A DNA stretch of 64,000 nt from positions 4,669,001-4,733,000 of the forward strand of contig NZ_CP103965.1 of the NCBI RefSeq assembly GCF_024970185.1. Direction: 5' to 3'. This document shows, piece after piece, positions 39,513-49,041 of the stretch. Source of the DNA: Pseudomonas sp. N3-W (GTDB lineage Bacteria > Pseudomonadota > Gammaproteobacteria > Pseudomonadales > Pseudomonadaceae). Numbering within the stretch: the first letter of the stretch is position 1; each line of letters begins with the position of its first letter. Position numbers and translations under genes: made by a program. Under the pieces are notes generated by a model, which was not told the DNA's origin, made no database searches, and saw only the letters and a program-made list of their open reading frames with translations.

Positions 39513-40421
39513 TCAGCGAACTTTACTTTGGGGACCTACGCGTTTTCGCACATTAACCGTATCGACAAACTTTTTAAAACGGAAGCAATGTAAGTTCCGC
39601 AACAAAAAAGCAACGCTTTTTATGCTGCATTTATGAGTCGACTTAGCCATCGCCAAAAATGTAACAAGAAAGTTCGAATAGAGGTCCGTGCGTAAACTCG
39701 GCAAAGAATCGAAATACCCATACAGGTCATTCAAGTAAATCGTATATGACTTCAGCTTACCCTTTGTTGTTGATAAATACGAACCTGCCGTAGCATTACA
39801 TCTGTATTTGACTAAAGGAGCATTAATATAAGCTGCTTTACCCGTTGGCAACAGGGAGTCCATCGCAAAGAACCATTCCATGAATTCACGATCAATTACA
39901 GCTTTTCGGGATAGTCTTCGATAAGCATAAGAACTATGAACGGCAATCGCCCCCCACCGCGCTAGTTCTTCCAATGAAATAATGGACACTATTTCCTGAT
40001 CTACATCTGGATACTGGGTTTCAGATAAATATGATCCATCATCAGAAAAATAGATGGCCTTGTGAAAAACAACGTTAACACTTTCATCTTTGCTAAACAC
40101 ATCACATTGACGCTGAAGCTTGCCTGGCAGCATGAGGTCATCACCATCAAAATGATAGACAACGTCTCCAGAGGCCATTTTATGGACACCATGGTAATTT
40201 AATGCGGCGCCAACATTTTTCTCTCTGAGGAGGAGTTTAATTCTGCCGGGGTGCTTCTCTGAGTACGCGCGTAGCACTTCTTGAGTTCGATCAGTGGAAC
40301 AATCGTCCGAAACAATGACTTCATAGTCAAAATCAACTTCCTGAGACAAGATGCTATCCAAGCACGCTTCAACATACTGTTCCTGATTATAACAGGAAAC
40401 CACAACACTCCCGGTCAACAT
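39513..40421 (-). CDS. Glycosyltransferase family 2
   Basis: A 302-residue GT-A enzyme. N-terminal VVVSCYNQEQYVEACLDSIL and VIVSDDCSTDRT (nucleotide-binding Asp), then YHFDGDD carrying the DxD metal motif (about 95-100). The C-terminal third is variable and lacks TM helices, so it acts at the cytoplasmic face. Probably adds the third sugar of the unit. Start ATG 40421 gives a TGATG junction with wzx; a GTG three bases upstream would overlap as GTGA. AGGAGGAG precedes both. Confidence 0.9.
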   Translation of the reverse strand: MLTGSVVVSCYNQEQYVEACLDSILSQEVDFDYEVIVSDDCSTDRTQEVLRAYSEKHPGRIKLLLREKNVGAALNYHGVHKMASGDVVYHFDGDDLMLPGKLQRQCDVFSKDESVNVVFHKAIYFSDDGSYLSETQYPDVDQEIVSIISLEELARWGAIAVHSSYAYRRLSRKAVIDREFMEWFFAMDSLLPTGKAAYINAPLVKYRCNATAGSYLSTTKGKLKSYTIYLNDLYGYFDSLPSLRTDLYSNFLVTFLAMAKSTHKCSIKSVAFLLRNLHCFRFKKFVDTVNVRKRVGPQSKVR

Positions 40422-41716
40422 CACTTGCTCCTCCTTCTATAAATCATAAAACCGACAATTGAAACAAAAAAATACAACATATTCATTAGTAAATTAGCGA
40501 TAAAGACGCCTTCTACACCTAGCCCACTTTTCAAAAAAGCGAGACTTAAACCGCAAAAGACCAACCCCTGGCTCAACTCACTGAACAGATAAATTTTGAG
40601 TGCGGCCTTAGCAACCACAACAAAACTAACAACATATGTCGTAACCCGAAACAAATCGGCCAACAGTTGGTATTTTATCAGCGCCTCAAGGTCGATAAAC
40701 TCAGCAGAAAGTAGCAGCGGAATTATATAACTTCGGAAGAGGAAGAATATGCTGCCTCCAAGTACAAAAATGGCCATTACCATCTTCATAAACTTAAAAA
40801 CCAAGGGAGTTATCTCGGAAACCTTGTTTTTCTCCGAGACCATAGGCATAAAATAGACAGCTAGAAAAATAGTGAAAAAACCCATATAAGCGCTGGAAAG
40901 CTTTATAGAGGCCTGCCAAATACCCGCCGCTACAAAGCCCACATGCTCAATAAGTTGCTCACGAATAACTATCTCTACTAGCGGAACACTCACGGCCCCT
41001 ACCAAAGCCATCAATGTAAAAACAAGTAATCGTTTGAACCCCTCCTTTTCATACCGAAACCCGATTAGCAACTTCGAAAATATAGATTTTCGATAGAAAT
41101 ACATTGCAGGTATCGAATAAAGTGAAAAGAAAAACACCATCGATAATGCAGCACCAATAAAATGAAACCCTTGAATAAGGATCCAGCTGACTGGTAGCAC
41201 AAGGATGTTCCCGACAATCTGGATCTTTGCATAGGTCTTGGTATCCCTTAACCCATTGCTGATTCCGGTCACGAGATTTGTGAATGCGAACCCAAACTGA
41301 GCAACCGACAAAAACACCACTATCCAGTAATACTCGGGCGTCTTGAAGATATACTCAGAGATATACCGAGAAAAGACACAGCCAAAAAAACAGAACAAAA
41401 TACAAAATATCAAAGAATAGGCTTTTGATACCGCGATCATATTTACAAACTGTCTAGGCTTACCTTTGTACTGAGCAACATATTTTATGAGTCCATTTAC
41501 AATACCACCGCCAGCCAGCAATGATAGAATAGTGACCACACTCATAAAGTGACCTAACTGCCCCATCCCTTCGGCGCCAAGATAGACCGCAACGAGTTTT
41601 ATAAACGCGAAGCCTACCCCTATTTTGGAAATTTGGGCGAGTGTCGTCAAGGCGGCGCTAATCAGCGCACGCCTCCTATTTCCGGAACTGACTATTGGCT
41701 TACTGGCAGGATGCAT
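40421..41716 (-). CDS. wzx: O-unit flippase Wzx (WzxE-like)
   Basis: A 431-residue MATE-like polysaccharide flippase with about twelve TM helices. Segments such as GGGIVNGLIKYVAQY, FTLMALVGAVSVP, GIWQASIKLSSAYMGF and VVAKAALKIYLFSELSQG resemble E. coli WzxE, the ECA flippase, more than generic Wzx proteins. It moves undecaprenyl-linked units across the inner membrane. It overlaps the transaminase gene by 17 bases; the start is uncertain (ATG 41716 or GTG 41725). Confidence 0.9.
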   Translation of the reverse strand: MHPASKPIVSSGNRRRALISAALTTLAQISKIGVGFAFIKLVAVYLGAEGMGQLGHFMSVVTILSLLAGGGIVNGLIKYVAQYKGKPRQFVNMIAVSKAYSLIFCILFCFFGCVFSRYISEYIFKTPEYYWIVVFLSVAQFGFAFTNLVTGISNGLRDTKTYAKIQIVGNILVLPVSWILIQGFHFIGAALSMVFFFSLYSIPAMYFYRKSIFSKLLIGFRYEKEGFKRLLVFTLMALVGAVSVPLVEIVIREQLIEHVGFVAAGIWQASIKLSSAYMGFFTIFLAVYFMPMVSEKNKVSEITPLVFKFMKMVMAIFVLGGSIFFLFRSYIIPLLLSAEFIDLEALIKYQLLADLFRVTTYVVSFVVVAKAALKIYLFSELSQGLVFCGLSLAFLKSGLGVEGVFIANLLMNMLYFFVSIVGFMIYRRRSK

Positions 41717-42845
41717 TAACCGCACCGACTACAGCATTAACCACCTGCTCTGCTTCTGCCTTACTCATCCCGTACCATATTGGCAGACGAATGAGGCGCT
41801 CACTTTCAACGGTAGTATGAACATCCATCCCATGAAAGCGACCCAACCGCAGCCCAGCAGGTGCAGAGTGCAAAGGTATATAATGAAAGACTGCGCCTAT
41901 CGCCAATTCTTTCAATATACTCAACACATGACTGCGAACCTCAATGTCCTTGACTTTGATGTAAAACATATGAGCATTACCGGTACAGTCCGCAGGTATG
42001 ATAGGTAAATCTATACGACCCGCATCAAACAACTCCTGCAACCCTTGGTAGTAGTAGTTCCAAATATCGCAACGAGCCTTATTAATCTGATCAACCTTTT
42101 CAAGCTGTCCAAAAAGGTAGGCAGCCTGCAACTCGCCTGGTAGATAGCTGCTACCTACATCTACCCAAGTATACTTATCAATCATCCCTCTAAAAAAGAG
42201 ACTGCGATTGGTCCCCTTCTCGCGAATGATTTCAGCACGAACAATGAATTGCTCGTCATTGATGAGCAAAAGCCCACCTTCGCCCCCACTTGTATAGTTT
42301 TTTGTTTCGTGGAAGCTGTAAGCCGCCATATGGCCAATGGTGCCTAATGCCTTCCCTTTATAGGTCGACATCATCCCCTGCGCGGCATCTTCAATGACAA
42401 ACAAACCATGCCGATTGGCGATCGACATAATGGTATCCATTTCGCAAGCGATACCAGCATAGTGAACGGGGACGATTGCTTTTGTCTTCTCAGTGATCGC
42501 CGCTTCAATAAGCGTCTCGTCGATATTCATTGTGTCTTTTCGAATATCGACAAAAACTATCTTGGCGCCACGCAGCACAAAAGCATTTGCAGTACTGACG
42601 AACGTATAGCTAGGCATTATCACTTCATCGCCAGGCTTTATATCGACGAGCAATGCAGCCATTTCCAGCGCCTGCGTGCAAGAAGGCGTCAGCAACGCCT
42701 TCTTGCACTCCAGTGTTTGTTCGAACCACTGCTGGCATCGGAGCGTGAATTCGCCGTCACCGGACATCTTTGCGCTGCGCATTGCCGTAATAACATACTG
42801 GTCTTCGTTACCAGTATAAGGAGGCTTATTAAATGGAATTGTCAT
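41700..42845 (-). CDS. wecE: dTDP-4-amino-4,6-dideoxygalactose transaminase (WecE/RffA-like)
   Basis: A 381-residue DegT/DnrJ/EryC1-family PLP enzyme. LLTPSCTQALEMAALL, GDEVIMPSYTFVSTANAFVL, IEDAAQG and AAYSFHETKNYTSGGEGG, with the PLP Lys in the last, match E. coli WecE almost word for word. WecE converts dTDP-4-keto-6-deoxyglucose (the RmlB product) to dTDP-Fuc4N using glutamate. It overlaps the acyltransferase gene by ATGA. A QdtB/FdtB or ArnB-type transaminase is possible but those match less well. Confidence 0.9.
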   Translation of the reverse strand: MTIPFNKPPYTGNEDQYVITAMRSAKMSGDGEFTLRCQQWFEQTLECKKALLTPSCTQALEMAALLVDIKPGDEVIMPSYTFVSTANAFVLRGAKIVFVDIRKDTMNIDETLIEAAITEKTKAIVPVHYAGIACEMDTIMSIANRHGLFVIEDAAQGMMSTYKGKALGTIGHMAAYSFHETKNYTSGGEGGLLLINDEQFIVRAEIIREKGTNRSLFFRGMIDKYTWVDVGSSYLPGELQAAYLFGQLEKVDQINKARCDIWNYYYQGLQELFDAGRIDLPIIPADCTGNAHMFYIKVKDIEVRSHVLSILKELAIGAVFHYIPLHSAPAGLRLGRFHGMDVHTTVESERLIRLPIWYGMSKAEAEQVVNAVVGAVNASCQ

Positions 42846-43402
42846 TTTACTTCATCCAAAAACTTTTTTTCTAATTCTAAAAGATCTTGCTTGCGCTCTT
42901 TCACACGCAACGCAGGAACACCCACATAGATCCCCCAAGGATCCGTACTCTTGGCAACAAGTGTCATCGCACCGATCGAGCAGCCTTCTCTTATGGTCAC
43001 TCCTGGCATTATGGTCGAGCCGGCGCCGACAATGACATGGCGCTCAAACTTGACTTCCGCGAACTTCTCATCTTTATACTTCTTCGGAATCAAAGAGTTC
43101 GTGAGTGTAGCTCCGCTATAATCGTCAGACTGCGCAAATACTTTTACACCATAAGCCAGTGTACAGAAATCCGAAAATTTGATACCCGGCACACCACCGG
43201 CAACGAGACACATTGGCGTGATATGATTATATTTACCAAATATCACACGACCAGAAACCACACAAAAATCGTCGATCCTTGTGTAATCACCTAGCTCTAT
43301 CAATTCAGGATTATAGATACTGGCTTTATCGCTAATCCTCACATCCTTACCAAGCTTCTTGAAGCCTAGCTCGCTCAGTCTTGCCGCGCTTAAGTACGCC
43401 AT
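42842..43402 (-). CDS. Left-handed beta-helix acyltransferase
   Basis: A 186-residue hexapeptide-repeat transferase. Repeats run through VRISDKASIYNPELIELGDY, YNHITPMCLVAGG and VIVGAGSTIMPGVTIREGCSIGAMTLV, ending in WGIYVGVPALRV, the usual lid region. It probably acetylates a sugar nucleotide; its place between rmlA2 and wecE is that of wecD (Fuc4N N-acetyltransferase) in ECA operons, although WecD is a GNAT protein. N-acylation of dTDP-Fuc4N is therefore inferred. O-acetylation cannot be excluded. Confidence 0.82.
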   Translation of the reverse strand: MAYLSAARLSELGFKKLGKDVRISDKASIYNPELIELGDYTRIDDFCVVSGRVIFGKYNHITPMCLVAGGVPGIKFSDFCTLAYGVKVFAQSDDYSGATLTNSLIPKKYKDEKFAEVKFERHVIVGAGSTIMPGVTIREGCSIGAMTLVAKSTDPWGIYVGVPALRVKERKQDLLELEKKFLDEVK

Positions 43403-43432
43403 AGCCCACCTATACGAAAATAAACTAATACT

Positions 43433-44317
43433 TCAACCTTTTCTTGCAGCATGTTCTTTAACCAAGCTCAACAAGTACTGCCCATAGCTATTTTTTTTCA
43501 GCTCATTACCGGTTTTGGACAGTTCCTCGGAGCTCAGCCAGCCATTATTAAAAGCAATTTCTTCGAGGCAGGCCACTTTGTAACCTTGGCGTTTTTCGAT
43601 AGTTTCAACAAAATGCGCTGCTTCGAGCAGACTTTCATGAGTACCGGTATCTAACCATGCGAACCCTCGGCCAAGCAGCTCAACATGCAGGTCGCCACGA
43701 TCCAGATAAGCCTGATTAATACAGGTTATCTCTAATTCTCCACGCGACGACGGTTTGACCTTTTTGGCAATTTCAATGACGTCATTGTCATAAAAATATA
43801 ACCCGGTTACTGCAAAATTCGACTTTGGCTTGAGTGGCTTCTCTTCGATGGAAATAGCCCTTCGGTCGTCGTTGAACTGAACGACGCCAAAGCGCTCTGG
43901 GTCCTTGACCTGATAACCGAATACGGTAGCACCCTTTCGGCGCTTTACAACGTCCTGGAGCATCGGAGTAAAACCTTGACCATAGAAAATATTATCGCCA
44001 AGCACCAAACAAACAGAGTCCCTTCCAATAAATTTTTCACCAATCAAAAATGCTTGTGCCAAACCGTCTGGATTTTCTTGAATGGCATAGCTCAGCCTTA
44101 CACCAAACTGGCTACCGTCGGCGAGCAAACGCTGGAATCCGGCAAGGTCTTCTGCGGTAGTGATAATCAGGACATCCCGAATTCCGGCCAGCATCAGCAC
44201 AGACAGCGGATAAAAAATCATCGGTTTGTCATAGACCGGCAGCAGCTGCTTTGAAACCCCTTTCGTTAGTGGATACAAACGGGTTCCCGAGCCGCCCGCC
44301 AAAATGATGCCTTTCAT
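43433..44317 (-). CDS. rmlA: Glucose-1-phosphate thymidylyltransferase (RmlA2/RffH-like)
   Basis: A 294-residue enzyme with [50 protein letters not shown] and [20 protein letters not shown]. These read closer to E. coli RffH, the ECA paralogue, than to the other RmlA in this window. It supplies dTDP-glucose. First of the minus-strand sugar/assembly gene block; 312 bases with a strong hairpin separate it from the upstream wzz. Confidence 0.94.
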   Translation of the reverse strand: MKGIILAGGSGTRLYPLTKGVSKQLLPVYDKPMIFYPLSVLMLAGIRDVLIITTAEDLAGFQRLLADGSQFGVRLSYAIQENPDGLAQAFLIGEKFIGRDSVCLVLGDNIFYGQGFTPMLQDVVKRRKGATVFGYQVKDPERFGVVQFNDDRRAISIEEKPLKPKSNFAVTGLYFYDNDVIEIAKKVKPSSRGELEITCINQAYLDRGDLHVELLGRGFAWLDTGTHESLLEAAHFVETIEKRQGYKVACLEEIAFNNGWLSSEELSKTGNELKKNSYGQYLLSLVKEHAARKG

Positions 44318-44629
44318 AATCTACCCTTAGCCCTGATCCTAGGCCTCTCACTAACATTGATACAAACACGAGACCGAACAGACGTAATTGTACATCTGTT
44401 TCCAATCGTTTTTTATCCCTGCGTGCAGATGTTGAGTAGTTTCCTTTGACGCAAGGTTTAATTCGTCTGACTGGAGGCTCTGGCTAGCCAAAAGACATCA
44501 CGATTCCAGCATGCAGACAAGCACAAATAGACAAAAGCTATCAATATATAAATATTGATAGCTTTTGTCTTATTTTGCGCTACTGGCGCGCCGCCAATGA
44601 GCGATCCATCTGAGATGTGCTCTTCAAAC
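44318..44629. other. AT-rich gap between wzz and rmlA2
   Basis: No gene is seen in these 312 bases. Apart from the 17-base-stem hairpin at 44531-44568 there is no recognisable element. A promoter for the rmlA2-to-wbpM block may lie between the hairpin and 44317, but no clear -35/-10 pair was found. Confidence 0.5.
44531..44568 (-). terminator. Long AT-rich hairpin after wzz
   Basis: ACAAAAGCTATCAATAT and its exact complement (17 bases each) enclose a four-base loop. Located 62 bases past the wzz stop, on the path of minus-strand transcription into rmlA2. The stem is AT-rich and the downstream T run on the minus strand is poor, so it may attenuate instead of fully ending transcription. Confidence 0.55.
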
Positions 44630-45688
44630 CTATCGTTCGTTCACATTGATTTTTTTATTCAACACAAGATCCCGAATAAGAGCGGCTACAATACCCAACA
44701 TCAAACCGAATATAACACCAATCGATAGAATAAATGCAACCTTCGGTTTTACTGGAGAACCAGACACTTCCACAACACCATCCTCTCTGTAAACTGTGGC
44801 TACCGGAGAGGCGTTTTCAAGTTGTTTGTAAAAATTATACTGCGCTTCCAAATTACGTAATCTTTCTAAAAATGGATCGTCAGACTTTCTGTTTTGTAAG
44901 TTATCTATCTCAGCTTCCAATGCCTTAGTACCACGCATATAAACCAGCTCGCCACTCATACTCCCGACAATACCAAGCGATGCTGAAGGATTGCTATTGA
45001 TGATCGCGGGCTTTTCCAAGCCAATTGCTTTAGCCACCGCCAATGCTTCACGTAATTTGGTCAGCGCATCTTCCCGTGACTTCTCTCCTACTTCGCGCGC
45101 CGACAAAATTTCTTGATGAAGATTTCGGGCCTGCACTTCGGCCTCGGTAGATATATTTTTATTAATCTCTTGCACGGCCAGTTCACCTGCACGCGCGATG
45201 TACTGCTCTACCCATTTAGCAGCCAACTCAGAATTACCGAATTGCACCACTACAGAATATCGGTCCGCCGTATCCTTACCCACAAGAGATATCAATAAAG
45301 ACTTTGATAGTTTTTCGTACAACAAGCCTTTAGGATCATCATCGCGCCCTAGTGCGGGAAGGTATGTCTTTTTGAAAAACTCCCTACGTAGCGATTCAGC
45401 CTGCAAATTATTTAAAAATACGCTATAAACATCTTTAACTGTAAGTGGAGCAAGATGATTGCCAACTGTTCTACCATAATTCAGACCTTCAATATCGTTC
45501 TGTCTTGGCGGCGTAACAAACGCTTTCGCTTCATAGACAGGCTCAGCAACAAACACATAAGCCCCCGCGACAAGGGTTACGAACAGACACATACACACAA
45601 CTATTACTCTTTGACGCCAAAGCGTAAAAATGAGCGCACGGATATCGAGCCCATCTGTCAGCGTCGAGTCTTTAGAATCAACATGCAT
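44630..45688 (-). CDS. wzz: LPS O-antigen chain-length determinant Wzz
   Basis: A 352-residue co-polymerase with TM1 (about 26-50, RVIVVCMCLFVTLVAGAYVFV), a periplasmic helical domain with predicted coiled coil (about 175-215), and TM2 (about 318-340) preceded by SGSPVKPK, the Wzz Pro-rich signature. It sets modal O-antigen length with Wzy. It lies at the ihfB-side boundary of the locus, the position of wzz1 in P. aeruginosa. Less AT-rich than the genes at 37-41 kb. Confidence 0.93.
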   Translation of the reverse strand: MHVDSKDSTLTDGLDIRALIFTLWRQRVIVVCMCLFVTLVAGAYVFVAEPVYEAKAFVTPPRQNDIEGLNYGRTVGNHLAPLTVKDVYSVFLNNLQAESLRREFFKKTYLPALGRDDDPKGLLYEKLSKSLLISLVGKDTADRYSVVVQFGNSELAAKWVEQYIARAGELAVQEINKNISTEAEVQARNLHQEILSAREVGEKSREDALTKLREALAVAKAIGLEKPAIINSNPSASLGIVGSMSGELVYMRGTKALEAEIDNLQNRKSDDPFLERLRNLEAQYNFYKQLENASPVATVYREDGVVEVSGSPVKPKVAFILSIGVIFGLMLGIVAALIRDLVLNKKINVNER

Positions 45689-45993
45689 ACTCTCAAACCC
45701 TTAAAAACATTGCGAGCCTATTGATATATAAATCCAGCAGTTACTTTTAGTATATGCAAAATTTTGGAAATGACGCAGGTCAATGCTTCAAAAAAGCACA
45801 ATCAAATCGGTTTTTCCTAGACAAGACGAACGCGGCGGGAAAACAAAAAACAAGCAGAGCTGCCTCGAGTTTCCGGGGCATCCGACGATCAAGCTTGGGT
45901 AATGAGGTAGAGAGGGACTGATGCACCTTATGATCGTCCCACGTGAATCCTCTGCCAAGTTTAGCCCTGAGCCTGGCCACACCTGACGAGAAC
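45689..45993. other. Intergenic region between lapA-like gene and wzz
   Basis: A 305-base gap on the left side of ihfB. No convincing gene is present; a minus-strand open frame of 99 codons (45780-46079) overlaps the lapA-like gene and has no family look. The wzz-proximal half is AT-rich and could hold the O-antigen promoter. TATACT (minus strand, about 45749-45754) is a possible -10 without a well-spaced -35. Confidence 0.45.
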
Positions 45994-46254
45994 TCAACGC
46001 TCAATCTCGGGAGTTCGGATGAGATGCTTACGCGACACCTTACGTACGCGCCTAAATGCCCACGCGAGCAGCGGCCCAATCAGCATCCCAATCAACAGCG
46101 CCAAAATAATCAGCATCGACACCGGCAACTGTGGTCCTGCCCACCCAAAAAACAAGAGTGATATCGATTGCTGGTTTTCCAGAACAAACGCCAAGACCCC
46201 GAGAAGCAACAAAAGGATCAGTATTGAGATGAGTATGCGTTTGAGGTTACGCAT
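45994..46254 (-). CDS. LapA/DUF1049 family membrane protein
   Basis: An 86-residue protein with two TM helices (about 7-27, ILISILILLLLLGVLAFVLEN and about 44-66) and a basic C-terminal tail. The pattern ENQQSISLLFFGW is the DUF1049 (lipopolysaccharide assembly protein A domain) signature; E. coli LapA works with LapB in LPS assembly control. No lapB is adjacent. It lies 24 bases after ihfB, so is likely cotranscribed, an arrangement common in gammaproteobacteria. Confidence 0.88.
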   Translation of the reverse strand: MRNLKRILISILILLLLLGVLAFVLENQQSISLLFFGWAGPQLPVSMLIILALLIGMLIGPLLAWAFRRVRKVSRKHLIRTPEIER

Positions 46255-46278
46255 GAACGACCTCCAGGGTTACAGCTT

Positions 46279-46575
46279 TCAAAATCCCTCCTCCTCATCC
46301 TCATTCACCCGATCCCTTAGCTCCTTACCAGGCTTGAAATGCGGAACAAACTTGCCATCCAAACTAACCGACTGGCCGGTTTTTGGATTGCGGCCTACGC
46401 GCGGGGCGCGATAGTGCAGAGAGAAGCTGCCAAAACCACGGATCTCGATACGATCACCGGTGGCCAGACATTGGGACATTTGCTCAAGCATGGTCTTGAT
46501 GGCCAGCTCTACATCCTTGGATGAGAGCAGCCCTTGATGGGTGACAATTCGTTCGATCAACTCCGACTTCGTCAT
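46279..46575 (-). CDS. ihfB: Integration host factor subunit beta
   Basis: A 98-residue HU-family protein. [44 protein letters not shown] and RVGRNPKTG are the standard IHF-beta blocks, the last forming the DNA-bending arm with the intercalating Pro. It pairs with IhfA to bend DNA at specific sites. It marks the right-hand border of the O-antigen locus in Pseudomonas. Confidence 0.98.
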   Translation of the reverse strand: MTKSELIERIVTHQGLLSSKDVELAIKTMLEQMSQCLATGDRIEIRGFGSFSLHYRAPRVGRNPKTGQSVSLDGKFVPHFKPGKELRDRVNEDEEEGF

Positions 46576-46725
46576 ATTTTTCCCTTCTTTTTCAAGCAGC
46601 TAGATCAGCGCTTCAGAGGTTTTAGCACGCCCGGAGGATTTTGAACAGCCCAGGTATTGACATATCTTTTCCGCCAACAAGATGCCCAATTCAAGGGCAC
46701 GGAATTGCTGCTTTACCGCATACGC

Positions 46726-47004
46726 TCATCGACAGATCACCAGCATAGTGCGTGTTACATAGCCCGCGGGGTTGAAGCCAAACGGAAACTCATCCTCATC
46801 CTTGGCGTCATCAGACCTTGCGATAACCTTGTAACCATTAGCCTCACACTCCTTGTCGGCTCGCTTGCGGCACTTGTCCCAGCCCGAGCCCAATCCCGAG
46901 CAATCAATCTCGATCCCACTGACACCACGCACCACATGGGTCTTGGTATTAGTGGTACAGCCCGCCAATGTCAGTATTGCTATCGCGACAATGAGCTTGT
47001 TCAT
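46726..47004 (-). CDS. Small lipoprotein of unknown function
   Basis: A 92-residue protein with a signal peptide and lipobox LTLAGC (Cys about residue 16). The mature part has four further Cys (IDCSG, DKCRK, ECEANGY, VICR), so disulfides are likely in the periplasm. An inverted terminus ending in ICR is unusual. It lies between rpsA and ihfB on the same strand. No known function. Confidence 0.8.
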   Translation of the reverse strand: MNKLIVAIAILTLAGCTTNTKTHVVRGVSGIEIDCSGLGSGWDKCRKRADKECEANGYKVIARSDDAKDEDEFPFGFNPAGYVTRTMLVICR

Positions 47005-47178
47005 TCATTTCCTTATGCCTGGCGCCCTGCCAAGCTGTCGTTCGCATCAGACTAAAGCCTAGCTGCAAATAAACGATTGATCCGATTAAAGAAAGAGACA
47101 GCAGATCGACGACATTGGTTTCATGAATAAAGCCTGAGCGGCGCCAGCCACAGAGCGTTTCACCAAATCGCAGGCACA

Positions 47179-47206
47179 AAAAAGGGCGACCGAAGTCGCC
47201 CTTTTT
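47179..47206 (-). terminator. rpsA terminator
   Basis: AAAAAGGGCGAC / GTCGCCCTTTTT with a four-base loop, 18 bases past the rpsA stop on the minus strand. Confidence 0.92.
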
Positions 47207-47223
47207 CTATGGTCTGACAGAAC

Positions 47224-48921
47224 TTAGTTCTGTTTTTCCATTTGTGCACGCAACAGGTCGCCCAGAGTGGTAGGACCAGCAGCGATGTTATCCGAAGCAG
47301 CTGGCTTGTCGCGCAGGCTCTGGATAGCTTCTTTCTCGTCTTCAACGTCTTTCGACTTGATCGAGAGCTGGATTACGCGGCTCTTACGGTCAACGCTGAT
47401 GATCTTGGCTTCTACTTCTTCGCCTTCTTTCAGAACGTTGCGCGCGTCTTCAACGCGGTCACGGCTGATTTCGGAGGCTTTCAGAGTCGCTTCGATATCG
47501 TCGGCCAGAGTGATGATGGCGCCTTTGGCGTCAACTTCTTTCACGATGCCTTTAACGATTGCGCCTTTGTCGTTCTCTTGAACGTACTCGGAGAACGGAT
47601 CGCTTTCCAGTTGCTTGATACCCAGGGAGATGCGCTCGCGCTCTGGGTCAACCGACAGGATAACGGTGTCCAGCTCGTCGCCCTTCTTGAAGCGGCGAAC
47701 GGCTTCTTCGCCCACTTCGTTCCAGGAGATGTCGGACAGGTGAACCAGACCGTCGATGCCGCCGTCCAGACCAATGAAGATACCGAAATCGGTGATCGAC
47801 TTGATGGTGCCGGAGATTTTATCGCCCTTGTTGAACTGGCCAGAGAAATCTTCCCAAGGGTTAGATTTGCACTGCTTGATGCCCAGGGAGATACGACGAC
47901 GCTCTTCGTCGATGTCCAGAACCATAACTTCCACTTCGTCGCCGACTTGTACGACTTTCGAAGGGTGGATGTTCTTGTTGGTCCAGTCCATTTCGGAAAC
48001 GTGTACCAGGCCTTCAACGCCTTCTTCCAGCTCAGCGAAGCAGCCGTAGTCGGTCAGGTTGGTTACACGAGCGGTAACGCGAGTGCTTTCTGGGTAACGG
48101 GCTTTGATAGCAACCCATGGATCTTCGCCCAGTTGCTTGAGGCCCAGGGAAACACGATTGCGTTCGCGATCGTACTTCAGAACCTTGACATCGATCTCGT
48201 CGCCAACGTTGACGATTTCGGAAGGATGCTTGATACGCTTCCAAGCCATGTCGGTAATGTGCAGCAGGCCATCGACGCCACCCAGATCGACGAATGCGCC
48301 GTAATCGGTGAGGTTTTTGACGATACCTTTGACTTGTTGACCTTCCTGCAGGGATTCCAGCAGAGCTTCACGCTCGGCGGAGTTCTCGGCTTCGAGGACA
48401 CTGCGACGGGAAACGACAACGTTGTTGCGTTTCTGGTCGAGCTTGATGACCTTGAATTCCAGCTCTTTGCCTTCCAGGTGCGTGGTGTCGCGCACTGGAC
48501 GGACGTCAACCAGAGAACCTGGCAGGAACGCACGGATGCCGTTAACGTCGACAGTGAAGCCGCCTTTAACCTTACCGTTGATAACGCCCTTGACCACTTC
48601 TTCGGCTGCGAAGGCTGCTTCCAGAACAATCCAGCATTCAGCGCGCTTGGCTTTTTCACGGGACAGCTTGGTTTCACCAAAGCCGTCTTCAACCGAGTCC
48701 AGAGCAACGTGAACTTCGTCACCGACATTGATAGTCAGATCGCCAGCGTCGTTGTAGAACTGCTCAAGCGGGATGAGTGCTTCAGACTTCAGGCCAGCGT
48801 GAACGGTTACCCAGCGAGCTTGGTAATCGATATCAACGATAACACCGGTGATGATGGAGCCTGCCTGAAGGTTCAGGGTTTTTAGGCTTTCTTCAAAGAG
48901 TTCCGCAAAGCTTTCGCTCAT
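47224..48921 (-). CDS. rpsA: 30S ribosomal protein S1
   Basis: A 565-residue protein with six S1 RNA-binding repeats. The repeats end in runs such as [31 protein letters not shown] and [10 protein letters not shown]. It unwinds and binds mRNA leader regions at the ribosome. The C-terminal tail ([13 protein letters not shown]) is slightly longer than E. coli S1. It lies between cmk and ihfB, the conserved order in gammaproteobacteria. AGGAAT precedes the ATG. Confidence 0.98.
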   Translation of the reverse strand: MSESFAELFEESLKTLNLQAGSIITGVIVDIDYQARWVTVHAGLKSEALIPLEQFYNDAGDLTINVGDEVHVALDSVEDGFGETKLSREKAKRAECWIVLEAAFAAEEVVKGVINGKVKGGFTVDVNGIRAFLPGSLVDVRPVRDTTHLEGKELEFKVIKLDQKRNNVVVSRRSVLEAENSAEREALLESLQEGQQVKGIVKNLTDYGAFVDLGGVDGLLHITDMAWKRIKHPSEIVNVGDEIDVKVLKYDRERNRVSLGLKQLGEDPWVAIKARYPESTRVTARVTNLTDYGCFAELEEGVEGLVHVSEMDWTNKNIHPSKVVQVGDEVEVMVLDIDEERRRISLGIKQCKSNPWEDFSGQFNKGDKISGTIKSITDFGIFIGLDGGIDGLVHLSDISWNEVGEEAVRRFKKGDELDTVILSVDPERERISLGIKQLESDPFSEYVQENDKGAIVKGIVKEVDAKGAIITLADDIEATLKASEISRDRVEDARNVLKEGEEVEAKIISVDRKSRVIQLSIKSKDVEDEKEAIQSLRDKPAASDNIAAGPTTLGDLLRAQMEKQN

Positions 48922-49041
48922 TTTAATTCCTGTTGAATAAGGGCGAAGGATACGCCCATCTCCACATCCCAGACGACGTGGGTTACGTTCATTTAAAGAA
49001 ACGACACAGGACTATGACTGGTCCCCTGGGTCGTTTCTTGG

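Noticed and set aside
45780..46079. A 99-codon minus-strand frame overlapping the lapA-like gene
   Set aside because: No ribosome site, unusual composition and it overlaps a well-supported gene in another frame.
47242..48885. A 547-codon open frame opposite rpsA
   Set aside because: Antisense shadow of rpsA, repetitive only because S1 repeats are.
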